A stretch of 9,713 nucleotides of DNA from Chloroflexota bacterium (GTDB lineage: Bacteria > Chloroflexota > Dehalococcoidia > Lucifugimonadales > Lucifugimonadaceae): positions 40,395-50,107 of the forward strand of contig PASL01000012.1 of the NCBI GenBank assembly GCA_002712125.1, written 5' to 3'. How positions within the stretch are numbered: position 1 is the first letter of the stretch; the number at the start of each line of letters is the position of its first letter. Both the position numbers and the translations under genes were made by a program. The notes under the pieces were generated by a model, which saw nothing but the letters and a program-made list of their open reading frames with translations, was not told where the DNA came from and made no database searches. Positions 1 through 7,250 of the stretch are shown here, piece by piece.

Positions 1-1074
1 ATAGGTCCGGAGGTTACTTTAGAGGCTGTAAAAGTTTTAGATTCTATAGCTAAGCGTTTTGCGCATGATTTTACTTATGTTGCAGGAGATGTTGGAGGCG
101 TTGCTATAGATAAAACAGGCAGTGCTTTACCCCCAGATACTATGAATATAGTAATGGGCTCTGATGCAGTTTTATTTGGTGCTGTAGGTGGACCAAAATG
201 GGACGACCCAACAAATAAAGTTAGACCAGAAGATGGTATTTTAGGTTTGAGAAAATCCTTAGGTCTGTATGCAAACTTGCGTCCATGTAAAGTTTATGAC
301 CAGTTAATTGAATCTTCTCCGCTCAAGCCGCATCTTATTAAGGATGTAGATTTCATTATTGTAAGAGAACTTACTGGTGGTCTTTATTTTGGTAAGCCAA
401 AAAGAAGATGGGAAAATTCTAGGGGTAGAAGAGCAGTTGATACTTTAGCTTATTCTGAAAAAGAGATAGAAAGAGTATTACGTGTTGCATTTGAACTTGC
501 AAAATCAAGAAAAGGTATACTTCATTCCTTAGATAAAGCTAATGTAATGGAATCTTCTAGATTGTGGAGGCAAATTGCTATGGAAGTTGCGGTCGATTAT
601 CCAGATATTAAACTTCATCATATGTTAGCAGATTCTGCTGCTATGCAAATAATTACTAATCCTAGTATTTTTGATGTGATTGTAGCTGAAAACACATTCG
701 GTGATATTTTATCTGATGAAGCTGCTGTAATCGGTGGCTCATTAGGAATGCTTCCTTCAGCATCTTTATCATCTTTACCTCCAAAAAGTGGTAGAAGACG
801 ACGAGGTGGTAAGCCAGCTTTATATGAGCCGATACATGGTTCAGCCCCTGATATTGCTGGTAGATCTGAAGCAAATCCTGTAGCGTCTATACTTAGTGCA
901 GCTATGATGCTAAGATGGTCGTTTGGACTCCATAAGGAAGCCGATGCTATTGAAGCTGGTGTTCAGGCACTACTGGATGAGGGTTATAGAACTTTTGATA
1001 TTGCTTCTAAAGACGATAGGCCTTTAACAACTAGTCAAGTAGGTAGTATGGTAGCTGGTTTAGTTAAGGGATAA
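1..1074 (+). CDS. leuB: 3-isopropylmalate dehydrogenase LeuB, 5'-truncated by window edge
   Basis: NAD-dependent oxidative decarboxylation of 3-isopropylmalate in leucine synthesis; the same enzyme often handles 3-methylmalate in the citramalate route to isoleucine. The frame is open from base 1 and begins IGPEVTLEAVK, the piece that follows the initial GDG of the family, so about ten residues are missing and the ATG at 142 is internal. Visible family motifs are LFGAVGGPKWD (near 172-204), RELTGGLYFGKPK (from 364), KANVMESSRLWR (near 535-570), the acidic DSAAMQI and ENTFGDILSDEAAVIGG segments (near 630-735), and EPIHGSAPDIAGRSEANP (near 826-879). 357 residues are present, close to full length. 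A basic insert (769-813) lies between the PSASL and YEPIHGSAPD motifs. The gene converges on the next one with 2 bp between stops. Identification is firm; a tartrate or isocitrate dehydrogenase relative is unlikely given the motifs. Confidence 0.95.
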   Translation: MGPEVTLEAVKVLDSIAKRFAHDFTYVAGDVGGVAIDKTGSALPPDTMNIVMGSDAVLFGAVGGPKWDDPTNKVRPEDGILGLRKSLGLYANLRPCKVYDQLIESSPLKPHLIKDVDFIIVRELTGGLYFGKPKRRWENSRGRRAVDTLAYSEKEIERVLRVAFELAKSRKGILHSLDKANVMESSRLWRQIAMEVAVDYPDIKLHHMLADSAAMQIITNPSIFDVIVAENTFGDILSDEAAVIGGSLGMLPSASLSSLPPKSGRRRRGGKPALYEPIHGSAPDIAGRSEANPVASILSAAMMLRWSFGLHKEADAIEAGVQALLDEGYRTFDIASKDDRPLTTSQVGSMVAGLVKG

Positions 1075-1076
1075 AA

Positions 1077-2270
1077 TTATTCAGATTTTGGATCATATTC
1101 AATTGGCCCATTTATATCAATTTCGTTAGCAGCTAAATATTCTTCGTTCAAATTTACCCCGAGACCTGGTGAATCGTCTAGGTATAAATCTCCATTTTTT
1201 ATATTTAAGGGTTTATCTATCATTTCATTATAGTGAGATAGATCATATCTTGAAGTTTCTAGTTTATAAAAATTTGGAACAGTCATCATAACCTGTGCAC
1301 CAGACATAACATTAATCGGTCCACTTGCATCATGTGGAGAGATTGGAATATAGTATGCTTCAGCCATAGTAGCAATCTTTTTCAATTCGGTTATTCCGCC
1401 AGTCCAAGTTATATCAGGCATAACAAAATCTGCTAAATTATTCTCAAAAATTGGTACGAATTCCCACCTAGTATGCAATCTCTCTCCAACAGAAATTAGT
1501 GGTTTGACTTGCTCTTTAACCTGTTTCAAAGCTTTCCAGCTTTCTGCAGGAACTGGCTCTTCAAACCAAAAAATATTCCACTCTGCCATTCTATTTGCTA
1601 ATCTTGTTGCAGTTGGAACATTATAAAGACCGTGTGCATCAATGAGAATCTCAATTTTTGGACCAACAGCTTCTCTGGCAGCAGCGACCATTTCTATAGC
1701 TTTTTCTTCTGCTTCTGCACTAATTTCTCCGTCGAGAAAAGTTGAATTTCCTACATGAAGATTATGCATCATTGGATCCATTTTAAATGCCTTATATCCA
1801 GCATTTACAATATCTTTTGCATGTTTAGTTATATGCTCTGGACCTTCTGGCTCAGGAGGATGAGTATATAGTGCTATCTTGTCTCTTACAGCTCCACCAA
1901 GTAATTTATATACTGGTTGATTTAGCATTTTTCCTTTTATATCCCATAATGCTATATCTATTCCGCTAATTGCTGCGCTAGTTGCTCCTCTTGTACCTAC
2001 ATATGTCATCCCTCTAAATATTTTATTCCATATTCTTTCAGTATCTTCAGGGTTTTCCCCTACGAGCCAAGATCCTATTTGATTGACATAAGCTGAAATT
2101 GCCCTATTTGCTACTGGACCAGGGTATGTTGTAATTTCTCCCCAACCAGTTATTCCCTCGTCTGTATCAACTTGAATAAAAACATAACCTCTATCTTTTA
2201 GCTTTAATTCATTATCAATCTTTCTTGCAGGTTGTTTTACTACCCATGATCTTGCTCTAGTGATTTTCAT
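1077..2270 (-). CDS. Mandelate racemase/galactonate dehydratase-family enzyme (enolase superfamily)
   Basis: Probable Mg-dependent acid-sugar dehydratase. The 397 residues hold an N-terminal capping domain (about 1-125) and a TIM-barrel domain. Likely metal ligands are D211 (IDAHG), E237 (WFEEPVPAE) and E263 (SVGERLHTR), spaced 26 and 26 residues apart. D286 (MPDITWTGGI) and H313 (ISPHDASGP) form the general acid/base dyad. These D-E-E-D-H intervals equal those I recall for mandelate racemase. H213, two residues after the first Asp, and K160/K163 (YKAFK) recall D-galactonate dehydratase, as does TGGITELKKIATMAEAY. The substrate cannot be named: galactonate, gluconate or another sugar acid is possible, and the subgroup also holds racemases. 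The ATG at 2270 is preceded by GGAG with a 5-base spacer, which supports this start. The gene is divergent from the acylase gene and its stop is 2 bp from that of leuB. Family call is firm; exact reaction is open. Confidence 0.9.
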   Translation of the reverse strand: MKITRARSWVVKQPARKIDNELKLKDRGYVFIQVDTDEGITGWGEITTYPGPVANRAISAYVNQIGSWLVGENPEDTERIWNKIFRGMTYVGTRGATSAAISGIDIALWDIKGKMLNQPVYKLLGGAVRDKIALYTHPPEPEGPEHITKHAKDIVNAGYKAFKMDPMMHNLHVGNSTFLDGEISAEAEEKAIEMVAAAREAVGPKIEILIDAHGLYNVPTATRLANRMAEWNIFWFEEPVPAESWKALKQVKEQVKPLISVGERLHTRWEFVPIFENNLADFVMPDITWTGGITELKKIATMAEAYYIPISPHDASGPINVMSGAQVMMTVPNFYKLETSRYDLSHYNEMIDKPLNIKNGDLYLDDSPGLGVNLNEEYLAANEIDINGPIEYDPKSE

Positions 2271-2275
2271 ATTTA

Positions 2276-2279
2276 CTCC
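2276..2279 (-). promoter_or_regulatory. Ribosome binding site of the dehydratase gene
   Basis: On the minus strand GGAG sits 5 bases before the ATG at 2270. It is one of the few clear Shine-Dalgarno sequences in the window and fixes the start codon. Confidence 0.7.
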
Positions 2280-2333
2280 AAAGTAATTTATACGTTTATG
2301 AAATTTATAACATATAAATATTTTTTTATAAAA

Positions 2334-2385
2334 TGTTTCAGACTTAACATCTGACTTATTTTTGATAATATTGTTTCAAACTAAA
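2334..2385. repeat. 14-bp direct repeat in the divergent control region
   Basis: TGTTTCAGACTTAA (2334-2347) recurs as TGTTTCAAACTAAA (2372-2385), 12 of 14 bases identical, with starts 38 bp apart. The second copy lies just upstream of the acylase start codon at 2396. The first copy overlaps the TCAGA/TCTGA inverted repeat. It may be a paired regulator-binding site; that role is inference. Confidence 0.55.
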
Positions 2386-2395
2386 TAAATAAAAA

Positions 2396-4729
2396 ATGAA
2401 CTTAAAATCATATTTACCTGATTATTCTAAAGTGTTTGTTATTGATGCTATAAGTAGTGATGTTGAAATTTATAGAGATAATTGGGGAATTCCACATATT
2501 CAGGCAAATGATCAGAATGATTTATTTTTTGCACAGGGTTTTGCAACAGCTCAAGATCGTCTTTTTCAAATGGACTTAGATCGCTTAAGATGTATGGGAA
2601 GATCATCTGAGTATCTTGGGATAAAAGCCATTTCAAATGATAAGTTAAATATAAAACGTAATTTTGAAATTGTAGCTAAGGCAGATTTAAATAAAGCTTC
2701 AGTCAAGGCTAAAAAGATGATTGAATATTTTACAAAAGGTGTTAACTTTTACCTCCATAATTTAGATAAACTACCCTTTGAATATCAATTACTGGATAAA
2801 GAACCTGAATTGTGGGAAGATTGGCATTCAGTATTAGTTTATAAGATTAGAAATGCTGCTGAAGGTTCCTTCAATGCTAAACTTTTTTATTCTCAACTTG
2901 CAAACGAGATTGGATCTAAGAAAGCAGCTAAACTCACTCCAGGATATTTCCCTGGAGCTTTACTAACATTACCTCCTGGTAAAAAATATACCGGTGAAAT
3001 AGAGAATGCAATAAAAGAATTAACTGAAGCTGCACAAAACTTTCAATCAATAGGAGCAGTAGATGGAGAATCCAATGGTTGGTCTATATCTGGTAATAGA
3101 ACTTATTCTGGTCTTCCCCTTGTAGGAGGAGATTCACATAGGGCATTAGACACTCCAAATGTTTACTACCAAGTTCACCTAAAATGTGATGATTTTGAGG
3201 GTATTGGTCATACTATTCCTGGATATCCAGGAATTATGCATTTTGCTCATAACAAAAATGTAGCTTGGGGTATGACTCATGGTGGGGCAGACACTCAAGA
3301 TTTATTTTTAGAAAAACTTAGATATAAAAATAATAAAATACAATTTTTTTATGACGATAAATGGATAGACACTAAAACATATAAGAAAATTATAAATCCC
3401 AGAAATTCAGAATCTATAAACATTGAAATTATTGAAACATATAATGGAAATATATTATTTGGAGGACCGGATAAGGAGTATGGGATTTCTTTATCAGACC
3501 CGGGAGGAAAAAATGATGGCACATATTGGATTGATTCTGCATACGAGGCAATGATTTCTAAATCTGCAGACGATCTTGAAAAAGCATTTGATAAATGGAC
3601 TGACAGAACCAACAATTATCCATATGCTGATTATGATAATAATTTTGGGTATAAATTCGCAGGTGCAGTACCTGTGAGAAATCAACAGCATCATTGGGGA
3701 ATAGCAAAAGGATGGGATCCAAAAAATATAGTTAATAAAGAAATTCCAAGAGAAGATTTACCTAAGTCTAGAAATCCTAAAGCTGGGTGGGTGGTAACTT
3801 GTAACCAAAAGGTAGTTGACTCAGATTATCCTTATTTTATGTCTATAGCTTTTGCTCCTGAGTATAGGGCTAAGAGTTTAGTAGAATACATTAATAATTG
3901 TTCAAAAAAAATGAATATTAGTAATATGCTAGAGATGCACAATCAAAAAATTTCTATTCCTGCTAATAAAATCATAAACTTTTCAAAAAAAATTATCATA
4001 GATAACTTGGGATTTTCGGATTTAGAAAACATATCATTCAAATCACTTAATGAATGGGACTTTAGTATGGATAAAGATAGCTATCAAGCTTGTATATATT
4101 CAGTTACAAAAGAAAATCTCGTAGCTAAAATAATATCAATAAACTATGGTGCGCTTAGTGAAGAAATTGTAAATTGGAATAATGATGGTGGCATATCTCA
4201 TGTTAGAAGATTCTTAGTTCCATTAATAAATGAAAATATTGGGATAAAAGACAATTTTTTAATTAATAACTTGTCTTGGGAAGAATTATTTATAGATTCA
4301 TTTAGACAAGCTATTTCATTTTTACAATCTAAATTTGGAAAAAATATTTTAGACTGGAAATGGGGTAAACTGCATACAACTAATCATGTACATCCTTTAA
4401 GTTCAGAATTTGATAAATATTCAGATCTTTTGAATCCCAAAAAGGTAGCAGCAAGTGGAGATGGAGATACACCCTTAGCTGGAAGTTTCGACAAAAATTT
4501 TAAAGTTTCTGCTGCATCTGTAAATAGGTATGCACATGACCCAAATAATTGGGAAAATAGTAGATGGATTGTTCCCTTAGGATCCTCAGGAAATCCAGGC
4601 TCAAAACATTATTTTGATCAATTAGATCTTTGGGCAAATGGTGAAACTATACCTCAATTATGGAATTGGGATGAAATTAAGCAAAATTGTGAAACTCAGC
4701 AAAAACTTATTTCAAAAAAAGTTATGTAA
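2396..4729 (+). CDS. Penicillin-acylase-family amidohydrolase (Ntn-hydrolase, peptidase S45 type)
   Basis: Predicted self-processing amidase that hydrolyses an N-acyl bond; the substrate is unknown and the family also includes cephalosporin and acyl-homoserine-lactone acylases. The alpha part carries VEIYRDNWGIPHIQA (23-37) and FAQGFATAQDRLFQMDLDRL (45-64). The inferred cleavage and nucleophile site is S226 in GESNGWSISG, giving chains of about 225 and 552 residues. The beta part has GGDSHRALDTPNVYY (244-258), FAHNKNVAWGMT (283-294), DNNFGYKFAGAVPVR (414-428), N470 in WVVTCNQ as the probable oxyanion Asn (Ser+244; Ser+240 in penicillin G acylase), WGKLHTTNHVHPL, and near the end SSGNPGSKHYFDQLDLW (about 730-746). 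The N-terminus is not hydrophobic, so no signal peptide is seen, although well-studied relatives are exported. The residue before the nucleophile is Glu where I expect Gly. No Shine-Dalgarno is visible before the ATG. The last 8 bp overlap the convergent hydratase gene. Confidence 0.93.
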   Translation: MNLKSYLPDYSKVFVIDAISSDVEIYRDNWGIPHIQANDQNDLFFAQGFATAQDRLFQMDLDRLRCMGRSSEYLGIKAISNDKLNIKRNFEIVAKADLNKASVKAKKMIEYFTKGVNFYLHNLDKLPFEYQLLDKEPELWEDWHSVLVYKIRNAAEGSFNAKLFYSQLANEIGSKKAAKLTPGYFPGALLTLPPGKKYTGEIENAIKELTEAAQNFQSIGAVDGESNGWSISGNRTYSGLPLVGGDSHRALDTPNVYYQVHLKCDDFEGIGHTIPGYPGIMHFAHNKNVAWGMTHGGADTQDLFLEKLRYKNNKIQFFYDDKWIDTKTYKKIINPRNSESINIEIIETYNGNILFGGPDKEYGISLSDPGGKNDGTYWIDSAYEAMISKSADDLEKAFDKWTDRTNNYPYADYDNNFGYKFAGAVPVRNQQHHWGIAKGWDPKNIVNKEIPREDLPKSRNPKAGWVVTCNQKVVDSDYPYFMSIAFAPEYRAKSLVEYINNCSKKMNISNMLEMHNQKISIPANKIINFSKKIIIDNLGFSDLENISFKSLNEWDFSMDKDSYQACIYSVTKENLVAKIISINYGALSEEIVNWNNDGGISHVRRFLVPLINENIGIKDNFLINNLSWEELFIDSFRQAISFLQSKFGKNILDWKWGKLHTTNHVHPLSSEFDKYSDLLNPKKVAASGDGDTPLAGSFDKNFKVSAASVNRYAHDPNNWENSRWIVPLGSSGNPGSKHYFDQLDLWANGETIPQLWNWDEIKQNCETQQKLISKKVM

Positions 4730-5513
4730 ATTTTAACATAACATCGCCTAGTGAACTAAATGATGCAATGATTTCATCATTTTTATCCACCCATTTGGTC
4801 TGAGTAATACTACCAAGCATTACAATTTCACCCTGCTTAAGAAATTTATCTTTTTTTTGTAAGCTATTAATTAGCCATATAAGAGCGTTAAGTGGATGAT
4901 TCATTATACTTTTTGTGTTTCCGTCAGAGATTTGCTCATTGTTTATTGAAAGTATTCCGCTTAAGTTATCAAGATTATTGATTTTACTCAATGACACCGG
5001 ATTACCAAGTATTATTTCTGAACTAAAAAAATCATCAGCAATTAAACTATTATTATCGACATTTTTGTAATTTATCCATCTATTATCAACAATTTCTATT
5101 GCAGGAAAAATAGTTAATTTATCTACAGGAATTTCATTAATAGTTGTTTCATTATGGAAAATTAGATCTTCATTAGTAAAGACTGCAAGCTCAATTTCAA
5201 CCCCTGGCATGACAAAATCCTCGAATTTTTTATTTGCAGAAATATAATTAGTACCTGTATTTAATATACCACCATAGCATGGCTCATTAATTCCTAAGTA
5301 CTGTCTCATAACAGGAGAAGTACACCCAATTTTATATCCTATACGCCTTCCAAAATTTATTTCCTGAAATAAATTATGCATTTGTTCCTGAACTTTATAT
5401 GCATCATCGATATTTTTGGGTTTTAGCTTATCTGGAATTTCCTTTAATTGTTGTTTTTTTATTCTGTTTAAAGCCAGTATTCCTGCAGACATTTTAATAT
5501 TTTCAGAGTTCAT
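4722..5513 (-). CDS. 2-keto-4-pentenoate hydratase-family protein (MhpD-like, FAH superfamily fold)
   Basis: Probable hydratase or decarboxylase acting on an unsaturated 2-oxoacid; in meta-cleavage pathways the relatives turn 2-hydroxypenta-2,4-dienoate into 4-hydroxy-2-oxopentanoate. The 263 residues match the family length. Motifs seen are DDAYKVQEQM (36-45), GRRIGYKIGCTSPVMRQYLG (55-74, with K61 at the expected catalytic Lys), GVEIELAVF (104-112, with E106 and E108) and PAIEIVDNRW (137-146, with E140), which together form the expected metal-binding acids. NHPLNALIWLINSL (205-218) and GEIVMLGSIT (228-237) follow. The start could be the ATG at 5513 or Met8 at 5492; neither has a Shine-Dalgarno. 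It lies 19 bp after cimA on the same strand, so probably the last gene of that transcription unit. No ring-cleavage dioxygenase, aldolase or dehydrogenase partner is in view, so the substrate is open. 4-Oxalocrotonate decarboxylase and HpaH are alternatives. Confidence 0.87.
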   Translation of the reverse strand: MNSENIKMSAGILALNRIKKQQLKEIPDKLKPKNIDDAYKVQEQMHNLFQEINFGRRIGYKIGCTSPVMRQYLGINEPCYGGILNTGTNYISANKKFEDFVMPGVEIELAVFTNEDLIFHNETTINEIPVDKLTIFPAIEIVDNRWINYKNVDNNSLIADDFFSSEIILGNPVSLSKINNLDNLSGILSINNEQISDGNTKSIMNHPLNALIWLINSLQKKDKFLKQGEIVMLGSITQTKWVDKNDEIIASFSSLGDVMLKFT

Positions 5514-5532
5514 GGAGGGAGTTGAATATTTT

Positions 5533-7155
5533 TTATTTAGGTAAGTTTTTCATTTTGTAATTGTTTATCCACCATTCAAAACTATCACTGAGAGCTAGCC
5601 AACTAGCTTCCAAAATATTGCTTGATGCACCAACTGTGTACCATACATTTTTATCGTCTGCAGATTCAATAATTACTCTAACAATTGAACCAGTTCCAGA
5701 ACCTTCATTAACTACTCTTACTTTGTAATCTGTTAAGCGAATTGCTATTAATTCAGGATAAGAATTTAATAATCCTTTTCTAAGTGCTTGATCAAGTGCA
5801 TCTACGGGGCCATTACCTTCAGCAGCAGTGTGATGAATATCTCCATTAATTTTAACCTTAACAGTGGCTTCAGATAACATTTCATGTTCTACTCCATCAT
5901 TTCGCCATCCTACTCCAAATGATGATCTTCTTTTATTTTCAACAATAACCATAAAGTCGACAAGTTCAAATGGAGATTCATAATTAGGTAAAAATTGATT
6001 TAAAATCAATTCAAATGAAGCCTCTGCACCCTCATAAGAAAAACCTTTTGATTCTCTATCTTTTATAAAATTTACAATTTTGACTGCATCTTCATTGCCT
6101 AGGATATTATCAAGATTAAGTTCTTTTATTCTATTTAAAATATTACTCTTACCTGATAACTCTGAAATAACAACTCCATTAGAATTTCCAACAAGTCCAG
6201 GATCTATGTGTTGGTAAGCATTTACTTGTTTTTCAGTTCCAGATGCATGTAATCCTCCCTTGTGAGCAAATGCACTTGAGCCTACGAATGGCTGAAACTG
6301 AAAGGGTCTTCTATTAGCTTTCTCAGCTACAAAATTTGCAAGCTCAGTTAGTTTTGACACATTTTCATCTTCAATTGCATCAATGTTCATCTTAAGTTTT
6401 AGATTCCCAATTATGCTAACAATATTTGCATTTCCAGTTCTTTCGCCATATCCATTAACACACCCTTGTATTTGAATTGCACCTGCTTCATATGCTGCTA
6501 TTGCTGATGCAACTGCCGTGTCAGTATCATTATGAGTGTGAATACCTAATATAACATCATCTGGTAATGCTTTAGATACTTCTTTTGTTATTTTGTAAAT
6601 TTCACTCGGCAATGTTCCTCCGTTTGTATCACATAAAATTAATCTTTCAGCTCCATTATCATAAGCTAACTTAAGAACATTTATAGAGTATTCAGGATTA
6701 GATTTATATCCATCAAAAAAATGTTCAGCATCAAAAAATACTACCCTGTTTTTTGATTTTAGATATGATACAGAATCTGCTATCATATTCATATTTTCTT
6801 CTAGTGAAGTTTGTAGAACATTTTCAACTTGGAAGTCTGATGATTTACCAACAATGGTTAAGATTTCAGCTTTAGTATCAATTAAAGCTTTTAGTGTAGG
6901 GTCAGATTCAGGATTATTATTAGCCCTTCTAGTATTGCCAAATGCTGCAATTTTAGCATTTTTAAGATGAAGTTTTTGAACTTTTTTGAAGTACTCATCA
7001 TCCTTTGGGTTAGCTCCTGCAAAGCCACCTTCGATATAATGTACCCCTATTTCATCTAGTTTTTGAGTTATTGCAAGCTTATCTTCTACAGAAAGAGATA
7101 TTCCCTCCTGTTGAGTACCGTCTCGCAATGTAGAATCATATATTTCAATTTTCAA
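5533..7155 (-). CDS. cimA: (R)-citramalate synthase CimA
   Basis: Condenses pyruvate and acetyl-CoA to (R)-citramalate, the first step of the threonine-independent isoleucine route; cytosolic. The 540 residues have the catalytic barrel first: IYDSTLRDGTQQEG (5-18, with R11 and D12), EGGFAGANPKDDEYF (42-56), FGNTRRAN (72-79), DAEHFFDGYKSNPEY (142-156), LCDTNGGTLP (174-183) and the metal-binding HTHND (206-210), then GYGERTGNANIVSI (235-248). HKGGLHASG (298-306) belongs to the linker region, and a LeuA-type allosteric domain spans about 395-530 with GSGTGSIVRVIIES (485-498). The FFDGYK motif, the DSTLRDGTQQEG opening and the length favour the CimA branch over 2-isopropylmalate or homocitrate synthase. 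The start is TTG, directly after two in-frame stops (TAATAA), so no earlier start exists. The C-terminal domain suggests isoleucine feedback, by family analogy. 86 bp separate it from the upstream phosphatase gene. Confidence 0.93.
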   Translation of the reverse strand: MKIEIYDSTLRDGTQQEGISLSVEDKLAITQKLDEIGVHYIEGGFAGANPKDDEYFKKVQKLHLKNAKIAAFGNTRRANNNPESDPTLKALIDTKAEILTIVGKSSDFQVENVLQTSLEENMNMIADSVSYLKSKNRVVFFDAEHFFDGYKSNPEYSINVLKLAYDNGAERLILCDTNGGTLPSEIYKITKEVSKALPDDVILGIHTHNDTDTAVASAIAAYEAGAIQIQGCVNGYGERTGNANIVSIIGNLKLKMNIDAIEDENVSKLTELANFVAEKANRRPFQFQPFVGSSAFAHKGGLHASGTEKQVNAYQHIDPGLVGNSNGVVISELSGKSNILNRIKELNLDNILGNEDAVKIVNFIKDRESKGFSYEGAEASFELILNQFLPNYESPFELVDFMVIVENKRRSSFGVGWRNDGVEHEMLSEATVKVKINGDIHHTAAEGNGPVDALDQALRKGLLNSYPELIAIRLTDYKVRVVNEGSGTGSIVRVIIESADDKNVWYTVGASSNILEASWLALSDSFEWWINNYKMKNLPK

Positions 7156-7165
7156 TTATTATTCC
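7153..7165 (-). promoter_or_regulatory. Start region of cimA: GGAA, tandem stops, TTG start
   Basis: Minus strand reads GGAATAATAATTG. GGAA lies 6 bases before the TTG, with in-frame TAA TAA between them. The first sense codon after the stops gives the family's expected N-terminus (MKIEIYDSTLRDG), so TTG initiation is strongly implied. Confidence 0.75.
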
Positions 7166-7241
7166 AATTTAAAATTTATAAAATATTATTTTATCATTAC
7201 TTAGGTCATGAGAATAAATTTTTTAATAATTTTTTTCATTT
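7156..7241 (-). other. Gap between phosphatase gene and cimA
   Basis: 86 bp of very AT-rich DNA. I see no GC-rich hairpin that would act as an intrinsic terminator, so read-through from the phosphatase gene into cimA is possible. TATAA-like stretches (around 7177-7191) could also give cimA its own promoter. No leader peptide or T-box-like structure is recognisable. Confidence 0.35.
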
Positions 7242-7250
7242 TTAATAATT
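7220..7250. repeat. 12-bp AT-rich direct repeat at the end of the phosphatase gene
   Basis: TTTTTAATAATT occurs at 7220-7231 and 7239-7250, starts 19 bp apart. The second copy covers the last codons and stop of the phosphatase gene. It may be no more than low-complexity sequence. Confidence 0.4.

Larger units (their letters stand above)
2271..2395. promoter_or_regulatory. Divergent control region between dehydratase and acylase genes
   Basis: This 125-bp AT-rich gap must hold the promoters for both flanking genes, which are transcribed away from each other. Toward the acylase there is a plausible -10 (GATAAT at 2364-2369) but no good -35 at 17 bp. Toward the dehydratase several TATAAA-like stretches lie in 2300-2330. 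It also contains a 14-bp direct repeat and an interrupted palindrome, TCAGA-7-TCTGA (2338-2354), which could be an operator. Promoter boxes are guesses in such AT-rich DNA; the divergent arrangement is certain. Confidence 0.5.

Noticed and set aside
662..874. Minus-strand open frame inside leuB
   Set aside because: It lies wholly within the conserved LeuB motifs on the other strand; its sequence is histidine- and glutamine-rich with no recognisable domain.
142..1074. leuB starting at the ATG at 142
   Set aside because: The reading frame continues unbroken to base 1 and the upstream 47 residues match the LeuB N-terminal region, so the gene is cut by the window edge, not started at 142.
2448..2636. 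Minus-strand open frame opposite the acylase N-terminus
   Set aside because: Covers the conserved WGIPHIQA and QGFATAQDRLF segments on the plus strand and resembles nothing known.
3349..3694. Two minus-strand open frames inside the acylase gene
   Set aside because: They overlap each other in different frames and sit under a well-conserved coding region; hydrophobic isoleucine- and serine-rich content is a by-product of AT-rich antisense sequence.
7156..7241. Riboswitch, T-box or attenuator before cimA
   Set aside because: The gap is only 86 bp, nearly all A and T, with no stable stem, no T-box sequence and no leader peptide with isoleucine codons that I can see.
7063..7245. Plus-strand open frame across the cimA start and the gap
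   Set aside because: Most of it is antisense to the conserved cimA N-terminus; the tail is poly-Phe/Asn from AT-rich DNA and there is no start signal.
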